Assembly (NCBI GenBank): GCA_030435675.1
Contig: CM059625.1
Span: 15,376,001-15,440,000 of the forward strand
DNA length: 64,000 bases
DNA from: Steinernema hermaphroditum
Taxonomy: Eukaryota; Nematoda; Chromadorea; Rhabditida; Steinernematidae
Direction of reading: 5' to 3'
Position numbers and translations under genes: made by a program. Positions 36,001-48,600 of this stretch are shown here, piece after piece (within the stretch, counting starts at the first letter, position 1; each line of letters starts with the position of its first letter). Below the pieces are notes generated by a model. The model did not search any database and had not been told where the DNA came from. It saw nothing but the letters and a program-made list of their open reading frames with translations.

Positions 36001-39000
36001 CAAATAAAGTCCGCAAATATCAAAAGAAGTTTCGATCTATGTCACCACAAATGGAAACCTTCTCATTTAGGTATCAATGTGCTTCAGTTTCGAACACTTC
36101 CACGTGCACTTACCAGCACCGGCAGCGTACTTTGCGCTGGTATCCAGCACAGCGTAACACTACTTCCGCCATCGAAGTCCAGGTACTCCGGAGGCGTCGG
36201 CCTGACCGGAACAGCTTTATTCACATGAGGCTTCATTCTCGCCCTCAGCTGCACTACGTCGGAACAGTCGGATGGAAGAGAGCACGCTCCGTCGGAGGCT
36301 GTCGTAAACACTCGGAATTCGTAAGTGGAGTTCGCGCGTAGGTGCATCACTGAAATCGAGAGCTCATCATTTAGTCATCGATGACTAGTTACCTTTGAGG
36401 TGGTTGTCGGTGACGGGGTATGAAACCGCCGAGTACCATGCCGGATCGCCGATTTCGCGGCATTCAACCGAGTAGCTCACGGGTATATGGGAAGCTGAGG
36501 CGGAGTGAGCCCATTCAAGGAGGACCCACTCAGAGTCCATATCGAGTACCTATAATATCCCCATTTTCCTCTTATGCACTTTTCTATTATGCTACCTGCG
36601 GTTGTCCAGGAGGTCCAAGACTGTGGTTGTGGGGATGAGCGTTCCTTACTGCCACAGGTGGTCGGATACGGTAGAATCCAGATGAATGACTTGGCCTGGA
36701 GATGCCATCAGCACTTCGCGCCAGGACTCGGAACTCGTATTCTCCGTTTGGACGAAGGTTTGATACTTCATAGTGACAGGACGTGACGATGAAGTCATTC
36801 GACTGGATCCACGAGTTTGTGCCAGCGGCTCTGTACTCAATCTACCGAAAGTACAGTTGTAGTTTTGTAAGAAAAATATATGATCTTACAATGTACCCAG
36901 CGACTGGTGCGAAGTCAGGGTTGAAAGGAGATGGGCTCCACTCAATGACAGCACGATCTCCTTCGAGACTCACAACTGACGGTTTGCCAGGTGGCGGTGG
37001 TCCTAAACAGTCAGTCGGTTATGAAAACATAGAGAGCTATTATTTGATCTTCGTTTAGGAACTGGTCTCATAGATATGCCTTTGTTTGTACTACTATTTC
37101 GGCCAATCCCATTACGACCTATAAAAATCCCATTACGGAAACAGCGGAGGGCAAATAAGGAAATTGCGCTCCCTCGGGGAAAAACACCATTTCCGGCGAC
37201 ATCCCTCATCTTACACCGAATCAAGCTCAAAACGGAAATCGACATTCGGACCTATTCATTATGGGTAAAACACATTAAGACGCTCAGAATATGCGACAGT
37301 CTGCGCGCGACAACCACGAATTATTCATTTGTTCATTACGGCGACACTGCCTTTTAGTGGACATCACCCGTGGAGATGGCCACTTATCGGATATCCGCTC
37401 GGACAACGTCATTCCTAGCCTCATTGACGCGATGAATCGGATGCACTAATCCGTTGATGGGTTTGCGACATGGCGCCATATTGACACGACAAGTTGCTCA
37501 ACGGAACAGGCTACTCACCATAAGTCGAGTCGCCAGACGCTCCTGCTCCGGTGTCGGAGCGCGAACGGAGTTGCACCGGTGGGCAGCTGCTGGAGGCGAC
37601 GCCGAGGCCAGCGCGATTCGCCGCGAGAACTCGGAATTCATAGTCGGCTCCGGGGTCCAAATTCGTTACTGAAACACACAACGCATTATATTTGCATAAT
37701 TTATTAGCTATTAAGACAGGGTGAATGGGGCTAAGAGCAGCGCTCTATGCAAACAGTGATTAGCATAATGAACGTTGCAGACAACGTTCGGATATCTGGA
37801 ATTCTGTGGATATCGTCATACCGTGTTTTAGCATGCGTCCGCCGTCGACATGTGCACAAAACTCTAGTAAACGTGTTTTGAGAATGAGACGTTACAGTGA
37901 TGCTGTGAAATTCACACGTTCATCACTTTGCTTTTAAGGGACGGAGAGGAGTTTTGGAGCAATCACAGTTGGCATTGAAGAGCAGTAAGAACTTGGCACA
38001 GATACAGCTTTCAAGAGGGGAGTTCGACCGCTGATCAAGTTGAAAGACACAGGGGGAAATCGGCCACATTACTCGTTGGGCAAATTGACTATTGTATGAC
38101 GATGTCAGATAGCACGAATTGAAAAAGGAATGCATTTGAAGTTGTGCTCGGATTGGACCAAAAATGGTCGATTCTTACCGAGATGATGACAATATATACA
38201 GGAATATGCCTAGATTTTGGTGTATACGAAAACTGGATATATGCAATTATAAACTTATCTGCGGATCAGGGGATTATGTCATTGTGCGATTTGTTTTGTG
38301 GGTGTTTTAATCGGCAATTTTGTTTACCGATCCGGACTCTTCGTGATCCACGCAAAATTCCAAACAATTCTGGCTATAAAACGTAAAATCAAATGACGCA
38401 GCTGTCCTGATATGACCAAATAAATGATCAACGTGAACTCCACAGCATCACTTCTAATACATAACGGTTACAAAGGGGGCTACCCGATTTTCACCTCGAA
38501 AACTTGATTTGTCCCGTTACCCCTTAGTACATGTAATTATCAACTTTGATTCAAATGCCTACAGAATGGCACCTATTCACTATCACCCGCTAACAATAGG
38601 TAATTATTGCTCGGAAGCCATTTAGGAGGACCCTCGTAAGTACCGACATAACAACTGACCGTTTGCATAATGAGGCAGAGTTTGCATGTCGCCGCGGCGG
38701 CAACGTGCCAAAGAGCAAGGCGGCGTCGACGTTCCGAAACGCGGAGAGACAGTTCGAAGCGAGGAGACAATATGCAAATTTTGTCACATATGTGCGAGCA
38801 GCGGCCACATGTACGCACACAATGTCGGTATAATACGTATAGATAGTCGAGGGGCGTGGGCACTTGGATGGCGACGACGGCGGCTGTACTGGGACGATGC
38901 GGCTGGGTTATGTCCGGCCGGGCGGGTGTGCCCGAAGACGAAGAAGAGCAGCCGGCCGGGCTGCGCGAAAAACGAGGGAACGTCTCCGGTCGGCGTCATA

Positions 39001-42000
39001 CAGAGCCTTACAAGGTCAGAGGGGCATTAGTCACGAGAGCGCGCGAACAGTTTATCGGCGTGTACGGCGACGAATCGCGGTGGCGGGGTGGTCGGTGGCC
39101 GAAGAAAAGAGGCGCCGTCGTGTGGACGTACAGAAAAAGGAACGTTGATCAAATAGAATTGTCTGCGCGTGTGGGAACGGATGCGAAGAAGAGGCCATCG
39201 GAGGCGACGTTCTGAGGAAACAAACAGTCCGTGTTGTGTGAGGGCGGCCGATGGAAATCGGCCGTAAAAAATCTCGACAATTATCACGCGAGTCTCTTTG
39301 GCATTATTCTGCAAATGGAGGTATCAAAAGAGGGGTCTTAATGGCTGGGAAACGGAGTGGTACGGTTTTGAGGGCTGAAGGTTAGTTCGGTTCACGTTTT
39401 TGTCCAGTGAGGGAGCATAGGATATGAGGGGCTCTTGGTGCTTTGGGGCTGGATAATGATATTGGAGCACTGTACATTTTTGTCGTGCAAAATCTTTTAA
39501 GTCTAACCAATTCAGGAATAACTGAAATCCAATCATTTTGCTAACGAAGATAGATTACGCTACGAGGCCGGCTTAAATAGTGAGTCTACCCTTCAAGTAC
39601 ATGAAGCCAGAACCTCATTCTGTTCCGGTGTTGTACGTGAAAAACAAAAAACAGAGGACAGTAAGTAATCTTTTCCACAAAAATTGCAGACGAAAACGAA
39701 TCAGTATTTTTACCAATGGAATATTCGAATAGGTCACTATTGTAGGTCGTCAATTGAGTCACACCATATCATTAGGTACTAGTTGCAACTGAGTTTTAAA
39801 TTTTCGTTCACATGACGTCATTTCTGCTAGTGCAAAACAATTTGGTTCTGGCACGACTTGTTTACCACTTTGACCATTAGAGCATCCGATTTTAATTAAA
39901 GTCTTTTGACCAGTGATTTAAGAGAGAGTTGATATTGTGGATAATGAATGACCGATGGTGAAACCTACAGCTTTTCTGGCAGATTCTCCTGTCATAGGTC
40001 TCCTCTAGCAACGTAACACAATTTCCACTCTGGTACGTTGTGTGCCGCCTAAGCTGATCTTGTCGAACTGACGCCGCCGCAATACTTTTGCTACGGAGGC
40101 GATACATGACGAATATTTAAATAGTATGCTGTACAGATACTACCAGCGCACTGTCAGCAGCTTCCTGTGATGATGCTGGAGATGGCCGGAGCGGTGGCAG
40201 GAAGACGAACGGGCACGGGAAAAGGAAGAAGCCGCTAGGCGGGCGGACGAAAACGAAGACACCGAGAGCGCCGGAGAAGGAGAAGAGGTGCAAAGTGGAA
40301 TGAATAACGCGAACGGTGGTTAGTGGTGGTTAGTCATGAATTAAATATGGATGCCGCCAGAATTGACTGGTTGACCATGAGGATTCCTAGTTGTCGGTGC
40401 TTTCATAACAAAAATCGTATTTTTGTTGATGATTTTTAGTGTATATTAAGATACGACCATTTAAAAACTCACTTTTACACTGGGGTTCCTGTAGGAGACC
40501 GTCATGAGCAGCTTGCCAGGGTTCACCGTCGCCGTTCCGAAGTTCTACCTGAACAAAGAAAAGTTACATGGACTTCAGTCATCTCACTTGCTTTCGACCT
40601 AATTTTTATAGGTCCTTTCATAGACCAATTAATAAATTTAAGGAAGTGTCTGGTTATAGAGTGGGCTCTCAAATTAGCGAAAACACAGTCCCATTTCGTG
40701 CCCACACCTATGCGATTGAGATCTTGTTTATTAATAATAAATAGTTGTGTATCTCTTACTATCGCGTTCCACGCGTCACTGCACGTTGTTCGTCTTCAAT
40801 GAACGTTAGAAGCGCTTAATTATTAATGATCGATAGCACCAATTCAACACGTGTTCTTCGGACCATTAAGACGTATCAAATATTCATAATCTTACCCGAT
40901 AGCCGATAATGTGCCCAGCGGAGCCGTGATGATCGGGCACCATCCACATCAGGGACACTTCGTTCAAGTCGATGTCGATGACTTGCGGAACGCCTGGACT
41001 ACTTGGGGTCACCCGCGGCGGGTAGAGTTCCTTCATCGGGGTGGTCACTTCCTCGTGCTCCTGGATGCATGCCTTGCTCAGGTCGATGCCCAGTCCGTCC
41101 AGTTCGCGGTCGCTGAGATGGCCATCGAAGTTTGTGTATTCCGAAAGGGGAATCGGATTGCCGTCTTTGTCGAAATAGATTTCATCGGCGTTCAAGGGAA
41201 CTTGTCTCACTGATCGGGTTGTTGTCACTTTTGTCACGCGCGTTATCTGAAAATAGATTTTATGACAGGTTGCCAAAAATAGACTTAAACACTATTTCCA
41301 GAATAAAAATTTCCGAGCTTCGAGAATTTCATGGAAAATAGAGGGTTGCTGCTGTGAAATGATAAATTACCTTTCCAACCTAGTTTATACCCGCCCACTA
41401 GTCAATCGGTCGCTAAATCTTTCACCGTTCTCGAACAGTGATTCAAACTTCGGTCGAAAATAGGTTCCGGAAAGCTCATAACTATAATCTAAGGCTATCT
41501 CTCTATCGTCTTATGCACAGAAAGCTGAATTTCCAGCACAAAAATTATTCCAAATATTCTATAACCTTTCATTGCAATGAACCAGGAGCCTACCTTCTGC
41601 GTTTGAGTCGAGTGCCTCTCGATCGAATCCTCCGGGTAGTCAGTGAACTCACTTCTCGGCGACAAATCCGTTATCACCGGATCCTCATAGTGGCTCTCGT
41701 AGGTGTACGTGTACGTAGAACCTCGCGCGCTAGCCGGTCCAGCGATCGGCTCGGTAATGTACGACGAAGCCATTCTAAAAGCAAACAACGACTTATAAAC
41801 AATGGAAGCGCAAAAAGGCGGGTTTTAACGTATTAATTGGGTTCGTAAGACAGGCGAAGTGAAGGCCGATGGGAATGGCAGGAAACCTCACAGCGGGACG
41901 CCATGACAGGAAAACACATGTTTCAAGGTTCCACAGATCTGTGACTTTAGGCGAAGAGACTACTTTTTGAAGGACATGTTCACCAACATGTTTCGTTTTT

Positions 42001-45000
42001 CACATCTCTTTACTCCTGACCTACCTCTTCGACCAATAGTGCCTCTTACAAGCCATAGATCTCATCTCGAATAGCTAATCTCCAAAACACAAGGGCGCAA
42101 CAGGCTACGAGCAAAACGACAAACAACGTCTCTGCCTGCACCTCCCTTCTCCCATATTCAGGACTTCGCGGATGCCTCCGCGAATTAATTGGGTTCATAA
42201 AGGAGGCAATCGAACGAACACAGAGGTGGCGCCAAAAAATGATCGTTAATTTTGCGCTGTCATCGGCAAATGCTCAAGTCCTCAAAATCTGTGCACAATC
42301 GAGCGCATTTGGTGTCGGAAATAAAAGTTTATGTGCTAGAGAACAACGAGAATTACACCTTTAATTTGCTGTTCACAGAGCAATTAATTTAAGGGTTCAA
42401 ATCGGAGACCAATAGAACAAAAAAGCATGGAGATAATCGGTCAGAAATGGCCAAATTTTGCAATTTCTTGCTATGGGAAAGAACATGTTCAGAGATCCCG
42501 TAATTTTAGTATTTGTTAATCCATTCATATAAATAAGCACGGAGTAGCAAACAGAAGAACATTGAGTTTCCAAATTAGGTAGAGTTTATCATATCTTCAA
42601 AGTAGAACAGACATTTGAAGCGGAAAATATAGCGGCCTTCGACCCTAATTCCGGTAGCTTCCATCACCACTATCACAAGTAACTAGCTCTGATAAAGAAA
42701 CTTACGAAGGATCGACAACGACCTCCTCCTCGCTCAACTTCCACGAAGACGGTACGGCTGATTCCGGAAGAGTTCTGAAAAACAAACAAAATAAAGCTTA
42801 TGCACTTAAGTCAAGCTGCCCGGAAAGTGCATTTGCGAAGAAAGCACACAGATGGAGAGACGTGAGAATCAGCTCGAAACAATTGCGATCGGAATCGATT
42901 TGATTTGGAAGATGGAGGAGGAGTATGGAAGGATGGGCAAACAGAACGTTGGAACCGACGACCGCAGAAGGGCGGAAGGCAAGGTATGCGTTCGGCGCTT
43001 GTGTGTGCAGAGGTGAGTGATAATTGCTGATAACGGTCTGCGTGTACACAATTCACTACTTGTTTGCTTGCGGACATCTACAGCTAGCAGTAAATGATGT
43101 TTTGGGGGTCACTCGCGCCAACCTACGATCCGTCCTCTGCCTAGGATCAACACCCTCAGGTCAGTGAATCATCAAGTGTTCTAAACTGCAGGAATTCAAT
43201 CCTTCCCGCAAACCGCAAGGCGCAAAAACGCCAGGGTGTGGCGCAAGTGCGGAACAGATATGTCGGCCGTGTCAAATGTTTGCCGAAAAATTAGAACAAA
43301 AAATGTCGCGTAAACAGCTGATAAGTACACTAACAACTCAGGCGAGGCAAGCACATCAACAGTAATTTGTTCAAATTTGAAAGTACGTTGAGATAATGGG
43401 ATCCGAAGAGGCAAAGTACATCCTTGTAGATGTTTTATCGATGGAAATTTGGCCAATTTCCACTTGGCCTGGAACTTTCCAATGAAAGTATCTTTCGACG
43501 AGGCATTCAGGAGCCGTCCCTAGAAAAGTCTTGATTTTGATATGCGAGGCCGCCTTTTTTGCAAATTGTGTAAGACAAACAAGGGTTGGGGTCTAACATT
43601 TACAACCAGTTTTCTTAATTATTACCATCACATAACCGTTCCGCAATTCACTTCCTTATTAAACTGATCAAGGCGATCCTAGAGAGAAATCAGCTGATCG
43701 TCTGAAAAAGCGCCCCGCTAAATCGAAATAGATACCGTACACAACAATTTTAAGCTCACTGACAGAAACGGTGTAAATTTTAGCTTACTGTGGCTAGGTG
43801 ATCAGCAGTAAGTAAAACTTGAAATAAACATAAACTACACTTATTATATAAACTGATATATGATATTCCTCTCCATTTTGATAATTTCCCTGTGCAATAA
43901 AATGCCCATAATTACAGCTCCTTCAAGTGTGTCACAACTTCAAGGAATTACGACGCACGCAATAAGAGACATAAAAAAAGTGTTGTTTGAACAACAGCAC
44001 TGAATAGGTCGAAAGGAAACAAAAAGATGCGCGCACGGAGTTCACAAAGAACTTCGTGTCGCCCTCATCGAGCGCGGAAAAGGTCGCGTTGCCTCGAGGG
44101 CACGTCGCATACGTACAGGGACACCCCGCACCGAGCGAAGGTGATGACTGGACGCCAAACAGTTTGATGTCGATCAGTCTGGCAGAGTCGTCTTTGTCGT
44201 CGGCGACGCTGTTTACAAATGAATCATGCGGCGAGAAGACGACGGATTTGAAATGTTGACATGAGTGCACGCGAAACGAAAGGTGTGCGGAATTGTAGGA
44301 AAAAGCGCCGAATCGCGAGCTTGGAACGTGGAGCGTGTCATGGCAACTCAAACAAAACGAGACGACGTCGAGGAGAAGACCCTTTGGAGGCGGAGGTGAT
44401 GATGAAAGGAAAGCTGCGCGCGGACAGATCAAAGGACGACCGGACGGTGGATCCGCAATTTCCGGCTCCACTGTTTATGAGTTGCCCAATAAATGAGGTC
44501 CTAATGAGCTGCGCAACGATCGTTTAGACTGAAAAAGCTGTGAATTTCCGGCTCCGAAGAGATATTGCAATTTCAACGTTTTTCTGAAAGCCAATAGGAA
44601 TTGCCGACAGAAGTTTTGTCAACAGCGACAAGGAACAGAAGGGCCAAAATCGAATTGAGCTTCAACATAACAAGTGGCTGATCTCGCTAACGATAGGGAG
44701 CCCTTTTGTTTTCTGTTTTGTTTGAGGCGACACGCCTTAGTCGCTTGACTGAGTTTTAGTAAAAGCAAATCAGCGAAAAAAAGCGAAGGCATTCGGATGA
44801 GCTGACAATTTATACTCGTTTAGGTTTCTAAGGCACAAAAAGTGATATAAGGAGAGAAGAATCATCGTAGAAACTAGTCTTAACACCAAAGAGAAAGTTT
44901 TTATCCCGGATTTAAAGATAGAAAGCGTCAATGTAAAATCGAGTTTGATGGTGATAGTTGATCCAAGTGAATCAATTTGCAACACAAATTCATCGTCAAA

Positions 45001-45588
45001 AGGGTATTAAATTTTAAGCATATCAAAATCGGAGCCATAACGTAACATTAGCAAGCTCTCTACTAGCAAAAATGCATCTTATATAGGACCTGACAACAAA
45101 TGTAGATCTCTTCAAAACAGTCAAGTCATGTAGATCTCTTCAAAACAGTCAAGGAATTCAACTAAAATGGAGTCAGCACAGAACAGAACAAAACGTAAGA
45201 GTCTCACCCGCTAAATGAGTGGCCAGCCCAATAAACAGAGGAGCGTCTCCAAGAAGACCGGGGTATAAACACTGTTCGTAAGACGATAATCGGAAGGAAA
45301 TAAAAGTGATGAATTCCCTGATAAACAACTCGGGTCGATGTGTCATTGTCGAGGTATTTTTGAGCGAGCCGGAAGTGCGACTGGTACCCTCCTCCCAAAA
45401 AGTCTAATCACTCACGTCACGAGGGTGTCGATCTGCTCCGAGGTGTAGACCTCCTTCAGACGACTTTTTGACTCGATCGTCCGTGTTGATTGTGCGCTGC
45501 TCGCGCCGCCGTAGCTCGGGCTCGCGAGACATTGTTGACTGCCGCTGGCGGAGAGCTTTTCGTGGTCCTCTTCCGGTATCGTCTCCAT
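33075..45588 (-). CDS. jac-1: JAC-1-like delta-catenin (p120 family) with FN3 domains (19 exons, about 1317 aa)
   Basis: Minus-strand exons: 45588-45416, 42774-42706, 41774-41594, 41246-40896, 40548-40473, 37668-37519, 37002-36890, 36841-36596, 36549-36393, 36349-36114, 35742-35652, 35601-35488, 35440-35309, 35264-35011, 34964-34848, 34735-33983, 33939-33779, 33735-33393, 33311-33075. All are in phase (3954 nt). An acidic/disordered N terminus is followed by four fibronectin type III domains at about 224-325, 335-450, 452-555 and 560-650, each with the YEFRV or YQFRI strand. Armadillo repeats span about 697-1125, with a basic insert near 930-960 (HHRERSKSAP, KKKGLFKRKGKD). The C terminus ends DSWV, the PDZ ligand of vertebrate delta-catenins. 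FN3 plus armadillo is the nematode JAC-1 architecture. JAC-1 binds the cadherin juxtamembrane tail at adherens junctions. The start ATG is preceded by an in-frame stop; a TTTCAG acceptor sits at about 45674. Long introns 1 and 5 may hold alternative starts. Confidence 0.92.
37669..40472. other. Long jac-1 intron 5 with GC-rich blocks
   Basis: A 2.8-kb intron splitting the first FN3 domain. It contains a GC- and CpG-rich block at about 38.68-39.24 kb and a purine-rich block at about 40.15-40.31 kb, both unlike the AT-rich rest. Open frames there run on both strands and I could not fit them to jac-1 phases. They could be internal promoters or alternative first exons, but nothing in sequence alone shows this. 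Confidence 0.4.
42775..45415. other. Long jac-1 intron 1
   Basis: A 2.6-kb intron between the first two coding exons. A GC-richer block at 44.04-44.48 kb is open for 179 codons on the minus strand and also partly open on the plus strand. I could not join it to either neighbouring exon in phase. The intron also contains the 25-bp tandem repeat listed separately. Confidence 0.4.
45101..45153 (+). repeat. Perfect 25-bp direct repeat, period 28
   Basis: Two identical 25-bp copies beginning TGTAGATCTCTTCAAAACAG at 45101-45125 and 45129-45153, separated by three bases. The repeat sits in jac-1 intron 1. It is exact, so it is a recent duplication or an assembly artefact. Confidence 0.75.
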
Positions 45589-45679
45589 GCCACTCAGTGG
45601 ATCGTCGGTTTACTCGAGTCGCTCTGCTGCGGAAGTTGAGTCTCGCGCGCGGAGAACATGAACGGAAGCTCTGAAACAA

Positions 45680-48600
45680 GTTGTTGGTAAATAAAGAAAA
45701 GCGGTTTGTGCAGCTTTTCGTTTCGGTAACGAGAGGCTACAACACGCTCATTAATCATCGATGAACAGGCGGGAACGACACGGGATTACAGCAGCGCCCA
45801 GCGAAGCGGGGGAGACGAACATAGGGAACACTGACGTCCCGACCGATTGCGGTAGTAAATTAGTGTTGAAAAAACAAACAAATGTTCTTAGGGTACAGCA
45901 AACTATGCGTATAATTGGGCCGGTGCTGTAACTCACCAATAAATCGTAACTTTTTCAAAGTCTCAGACTACATTAACCTCGGATAACTTATGTTTTACGG
46001 TACTTATGTTTTAAGCACTCAATTGCTTATCCCCTATTGCATTGTGAAGAGTTGACTTCCGAGCGACAAGTACCAACACATATAACAAAGATATGTAAGT
46101 CACAAAAGTAGTACATAGAGATCAAATTTTACAATAGGAATCTAAAAAGTAGAATCGAAGAACGCATGTATAAAATGGTATCCTCCAGTACTAAGCAGCT
46201 CAGGTCCTCACATTGAACCAGAGATATGTATTCGAGAAGAAAGACCTAGAAGAAACCAACGACAAACTTGATTAATAGGTTCATTTGCGATCACAGGAAA
46301 AGAGAAAAATCGCAGACGTTTCTATCGCCGAAGGTGTCTGAAATTAGCGCCGCTCAATGCCTTGCTCTCAGAAAAATGAACAATGGCGCAAGATGCAAAA
46401 ACGCGGAACAATCAAATATCCTAAGAATAGATCGTCGTCTTCAAAGAGACAGACGTCGGCACACGTGTTGCCAAGCGTCACGTCGGCGATACATCGATCA
46501 AGCAAACACAAGCGCCGATAAGGTCATTAACTGTTTTTTGTGAGTGTCGATCATCATTCACGTCAGACGTCTTCGCACATAAGGTAAAAAGGTCTGAATT
46601 GATGCAGTTTTTGCGTGCTGCCCTTACCGTCCTGTGAATACATTAGCTGCCTCGGCGATCAGCACCCATAGAGCGCAAGAACGCCGCAAAAAGCAGCGGC
46701 TCGTTCTCAGCCGATCCGCCCACATTGTGAAACCCTCATCGAACACGGCAAATTATCAAGCGATCCATTCAGGCGTTTGCAGATCCATCACATCCACTCG
46801 TCCGGTAGAACATCGGCCATCAATCAGATCACATTTACGTCAACATCTCACATCGCCGCCCCCTCGCGCACGCCAAAGGATCGCCGCCGCACCGATTTCG
46901 CGCGGTATTATAAACTATGGGTAGACATGTTGAAAAGGGGATTTCGACAAAATTCTAAGAGAGTCTAACGGTGTCCTTGAGTCGTTACGGACTGCGGCAT
47001 TTTGTAAAGAACGCCCGAGTGCCACAAATCAACGCGCACTAATCGCGTTCCTTTTGTGCACGTAATTCAGAAGGTCACCAAGGGATTGTCTCAATTCATA
47101 TGGTGCCTGCCCCAATTGGAACTAGTTCAGCAATTGGATATAGTGAGAATCATCTGACGTAAGAATAGAGAAGCAGCCCCATTTGAAATTCCAAAGTGAA
47201 CTACTCATGTCAGAATATCACTTTGACTCCTGTGTTCTTGTTAAATCGGCATAGCACGATTCGATTGAACTCAAATCTAATACAGACGACCGACTTTCGA
47301 GCGATTCATCGAACAAGTATCAAAAAAGGAACACTACAATGTGTTATCTAAGATGGTAAAGCGGACAATGGTCGAAAACTTTCTCAAGTTCTGCAGCAGT
47401 TCTAGTCACAATTTATGTCTGAGAATGTTATAATAAGGATGCCCTTTTCATGTTAAGCAACAGTAAGGGTAACGCTATATGATCATAGGAGTCACTGTAT
47501 AGCTTCAAACATGAATGCGTCTAATTTGCATAAGAAGAACGTATCTCCAGGAGCTTCATGACGTTGTAAACAGGTCGTCAACAAAGCGATAAAAATGGGC
47601 GTCCTCTGTTTATGGACGCTTGCGATGCGGTTCAAACGAAAAAGAGTTTCTCTTTCTTGGCATTGAGGACGTCCAAAACGTCAAGCACAACTCCAGGACG
47701 TAAGTCCGGAAGTTGCCACTTACGCGCACTCAAAGCGTGCTTAGCGGGCACGGGCTAGAATATTAGAGATGCAAATAGGAGTCCTTCTTGATTGCCCATT
47801 TTTAATTAAGTTTTATTATGGGTCGCGATATGGGCCTCCCCGTCTTCGGGTGGCCCCCAATGATGCGGTTCTGCGGTGTTCATGACCCTAATAAGGAGCA
47901 TCAATCTCTTTTTCATGTATGAATTTTTGGGACTCGGCCATAAAAGTCGCGGCAAGGAACGAAGACAGGAAGACCTCAGCATGCAGGGAATACGGATGGG
48001 AACGTCGAGTACGTGCGCGCTGAGGCACCGCGAGGAAGAGTTGTGGGAAAAGTGGCGATGTTTGGACATAGATACCGTGTGAAAGTGCCGCAGTTGAACA
48101 TCGTATTCTTTGAGAGCTGTTACTATCACGCATAAAAACAGTTGTCGCGTTTATGTCCGTCACGGTACAAAGACGGAGAGTCGGAGGTGAACTGAGGCTC
48201 GGGGGAGAGTCTAGCGCAAAAATAGATGTTTTCTTTTGACCGAGCGGAAGTAGAATTATTTGTTCGCCAATTTGCAAAATTGACTGTGGGAAGAGCGAGT
48301 GAAGTGCTTGTGACAGCCGGGCATTCAATGAAGAAGGAAATGGGCGACGTCCGTACAAGAGGATTGAGAACGATACAAAAAGGTTTGGTATTTTTTCCAT
48401 AGTAAATATATATGATGAAGATGCGATCGTCGGAATAGAACGTGTTACCAGAACCCACAAAAGCAGCTCAGCAATACGACTCACGCACCACAGCGTAAGC
48501 CTACCCAGCTTTCCTCAAAAACAGCAATTACAGAACCTTCACACAAGAATTAAACGGATGGTGCTATTTAAACGAAAATTTACCATGCACATACCATGCA

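Noticed and set aside
38686..39215. Plus-strand Arg/Gly-rich open frames
   Set aside because: Low-complexity translation of a GC-rich intronic block opposite jac-1; composition typical of non-coding CpG-rich DNA.
43932..44471. 179-codon minus-strand frame in jac-1 intron 1
   Set aside because: Same strand as jac-1, but it cannot be joined in phase to either neighbour; the antisense frame is open over much of it as well.
47888..48484. 198-codon minus-strand open frame
   Set aside because: Leu/Ser-rich, no family motif, no acceptor before the start, and overlapping frames are also long. Likely chance.
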